In this document: in pieces, positions 17,417 to 19,224 of the stretch
How positions within the stretch are numbered: the stretch's first letter is position 1
How the letters are laid out: the number at the start of each line of letters is the position of its first letter
Source: Xylaria sp. FL1777
Taxonomy: Eukaryota; Ascomycota; Sordariomycetes; Xylariales; Xylariaceae
Length of the DNA: 19,224 nucleotides
Reading direction: 5' to 3'
Assembly (NCBI GenBank): GCA_022578965.1
Contig: MU400950.1
Location: 1-19,224, forward strand
Made by a program: the position numbers and the translations under genes
Notes under the pieces: model-generated
Told to the model about the DNA's origin: nothing
What the model saw: only the letters and a program-made list of their open reading frames with translations
Databases searched by the model: none

Positions 17417-19069
17417 ATGTTTAATAAAACTAAAAAAGCTAAAATACTTCTTGTTATTTAAGCTATTAATTTTAGGCTAAAAATTAGCATTTAATGCGCT
17501 TGTAAAATCTATTAACTTTCTAAGAGCACTATATGTTATAAAATAAACGGTTGCACCGCACAAAACAAAACCCGCGCTAATATATATAAACTTGATTTAA
17601 TTAAAAAAAAAGTTCTTTTTAAGTATATTATTAATCTAAATAAGCAAAAATATTCTTTTGCTTATGCTATTATAAAAAATATAGCTAATTTTTTATATAA
17701 CTTGCAAAACATATTGCTTATTAGTAAGCATTAAGCTTATAACTTCGTTAATTGCTATAAAAAGCTTAAATTGCAGTTTATGTATACTTATAATTATTAA
17801 AAAGCATTATGCGAAAATCCAAAAATTATTAGTGCATAGTTTAAGCGTTATATATATATAAAATTGCAATATAGCATTTAAAATAAAAATATTTAAAACT
17901 TCAATAAAACTAGGTTTATAATAAGCTAAATCTATATATATATAATTGTTATATATACTAATTAACATAAAAAGCATAAAGCAGTATAGCTTAATAATAA
18001 AGAATAGTTAATAGTAATTTGTTTTATTAATTTATATGGTTTATTTATTTTTTTATATATTATTTTTTAAAGCGTTTTTTATTTTTAGCATTAGTATAAA
18101 AACATTAATTTTTTAACAGATTAAGTAATTAATACTAGTTCTAATAAATAAACAAACAATAATATAAAATTAAAATAAGCAAAACACTTTAAAAAACATA
18201 TTTAGCCGTTCTAAAAAAGCATATATTAATTATTAGTACTAAACTAGCACAAAAGTTATATATTAGCTAAATTTAAAAAGTTTTGCAAAAAACAAAACAT
18301 TATAACTATTGCTTTGCTTTTTTATTTATTATATTTAACTTAACTATTTAACATTAAGCTTTATAGTCCGTTAAAGCAAGCGTACAGTTATTAAATTAAC
18401 AAATTTATTAAATTATACGTTAATTACATTATTAAGCCTAAGTTTTTTATTACGTTTAAAAAAGCTTACTTTGCTACTTTTACAAAATTAAATATTTTAA
18501 AAGATTTTTAAAAGTTAAAATTAATCTTTTATAATTTACAAGCATTAATTTTAAAGCTAAATATGTAGTTATAATTACTAACGCTAATTTTTAATACTAA
18601 TAACTTGCTTAAACTTTAGGTTTTTTATACGCTAAAAACCGCTAAAAAAGCAAGCATGCAGTTAACTTTTATTAAAAATTAAATCTTTAATTATTAAAAA
18701 AGCTTCTTAAAGCTAATTTTAAACGTTATTAACTAGCTTGCAAAGTTAAATTAAATGTTAGCGCATTAATTAACATTTATAAACAATAAAAACTAAAAGC
18801 TTTATAAAACAAATAAAGTACTTAATAAACGCTAAAAAAGTAAAAAAAAGCGCCTATAAAACGAAAATAGTTTTACTATAAAAAATGCAACTAATTTAAT
18901 TGCTTAAAAAAATGCGCAGAACTTAATATAATCATAAACGTTAAAAAGTTATAGTAGTAATAAGCTAAGTTTGCTACGCTAGCAACAATATAAACAGTAT
19001 AGCAAAACTAGCTATAATGCAAAAACTTATAATAAAAATATAAAAACAAGTAATAAATTAAAAACTAAT
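17417..19069 (+). pseudogene. Fot1/pogo-family DDE transposase, full-length relic in one frame
   Basis: From the ATG at 17417 (MFNKTKKAKILLVI) one register runs to about 19069, roughly 550 codons and the usual size, with no frameshift. Seen in order: an N-terminal helix-turn-helix (KSTICYKING, about 17522-17551); a CENP-B-type DNA-binding domain (VLFKYIINLNKQ, then NIANFL and KALCENPKIISA, about 17612-17825); and the DDE-1 catalytic core. The three catalytic Asp are all Asn: 17903-17905 (NFNKTRF for NFDETGF), 18242-18244 (LLVLN for LLVLD) and 18350-18352 (FNIKLYSPLKQAY for LDVGCFSPLKQAY). The second and third are separated by 35 residues, as in pogo-like DD35D enzymes. A C-terminal zinc knuckle (CX2CX4HX4C spacing at 18989, 18998, 19013 and 19028) has all four ligands changed to Tyr. 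Many TAA/TAG codons stand for Gln, Trp or Arg. The enzyme cut and pasted its element at TA sites; it is dead here. Confidence 0.93.
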
Positions 19070-19127
19070 TAATTTTTAATAATAAATGCTTTAGTTGTAA
19101 AGTTATTAATAATTAAACCTAATAACC
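19070..19127. other. 3' flank of the Fot1-like relic
   Basis: Short AT-rich stretch between the transposase end and the terminal array. Nothing is recognised. Confidence 0.4.
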
Positions 19128-19224
19128 AAGGTTGAAAAATTAGTACTTAGTATAAGGACTAATTTTAGTAGTACTAAATTAGTATTAGTATTAGTACTAA
19201 AGTTTAAGTACTAATTTAGTATTA
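19128..19224. repeat. Degenerate TTAGTACTAA array (right end), mirror of the left end
   Basis: AAGGTTGAAAAATTAGTAC (19128-19146) is the reverse complement of the left inner edge (152-169) with one extra base. The array of TAGTACTAA/TAGTATTAG variants then runs to the window end. It may be the right terminal repeat of the Fot1-like element, or of a larger nest, or a dispersed repeat at which the contig was broken. Confidence 0.75.

Noticed and set aside
1..19224. Mitochondrial or Plasmodium-like AT-rich genome with intact genes
   Set aside because: Every recognisable protein is a transposable-element protein full of stops at Gln/Trp/Arg positions. There are no intact long ORFs, no rRNA and no tRNA set.

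Overview
The window is a block of extremely AT-rich DNA (roughly 15-22% G+C where I counted) made of decayed, nested transposable elements, with no intact protein-coding gene. Long relic reading frames are broken mainly by TAA/TAG codons where Gln, Trp or Arg codons are expected, and Asp/Glu/Gly codons have become Asn/Lys. This is saturation by C-to-T changes on both strands, the pattern left by repeat-induced point mutation (RIP). With a chromodomain Ty3/gypsy element, a fungal-type Ty1/copia element and a Fot1/pogo transposase, it points to an AT-rich compartment of a filamentous ascomycete (Pezizomycotina). The species cannot be named.

Layout. Bases 1-163 are a degenerate array of the palindromic motif TTAGTACTAA. 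From about 540 to 8936 lies a plus-strand Ty3/gypsy chromovirus: Gag with zinc knuckle, an unresolved protease region, reverse transcriptase, RNase H, integrase and chromodomain. Three copies of a ~735-bp tRNA-headed SINE-like element interrupt it (2267-3004 minus, 3238-3972 plus, 5228-5962 plus). A clean, unmutated 495-bp MITE (8125-8619) with ~185-bp terminal inverted repeats also interrupts it. From 8937 to 11042 come a short minus-strand relic, long homopolymers, a 26-bp tandem duplication and a small palindrome-rich island. Bases 11043-13305 carry a long plus-strand relic frame that I do not recognise. Bases 13390-17300 (minus) hold a decayed Ty1/copia element, interrupted by a fourth, 5'-truncated SINE copy (14906-15537). 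Bases 17417-19069 (plus) hold a full-length Fot1/pogo transposase relic in one uninterrupted frame. Bases 19128-19224 repeat the TTAGTACTAA array, and its inner edge mirrors the left one.

History. All four SINE copies have 13-15 bp target-site duplications. Removing SINE copy 3 or the MITE restores the retrotransposon reading frame exactly. The duplications are themselves AT-only or nearly so, so the SINEs probably landed in DNA that had already been mutated. The MITE shows essentially no such mutation, so it is either the youngest arrival or too short to be a mutation target. I see no working biological system here. What is notable is the SINE family, the MITE, the neighbour-base bias of the mutations, and one unidentified relic protein.
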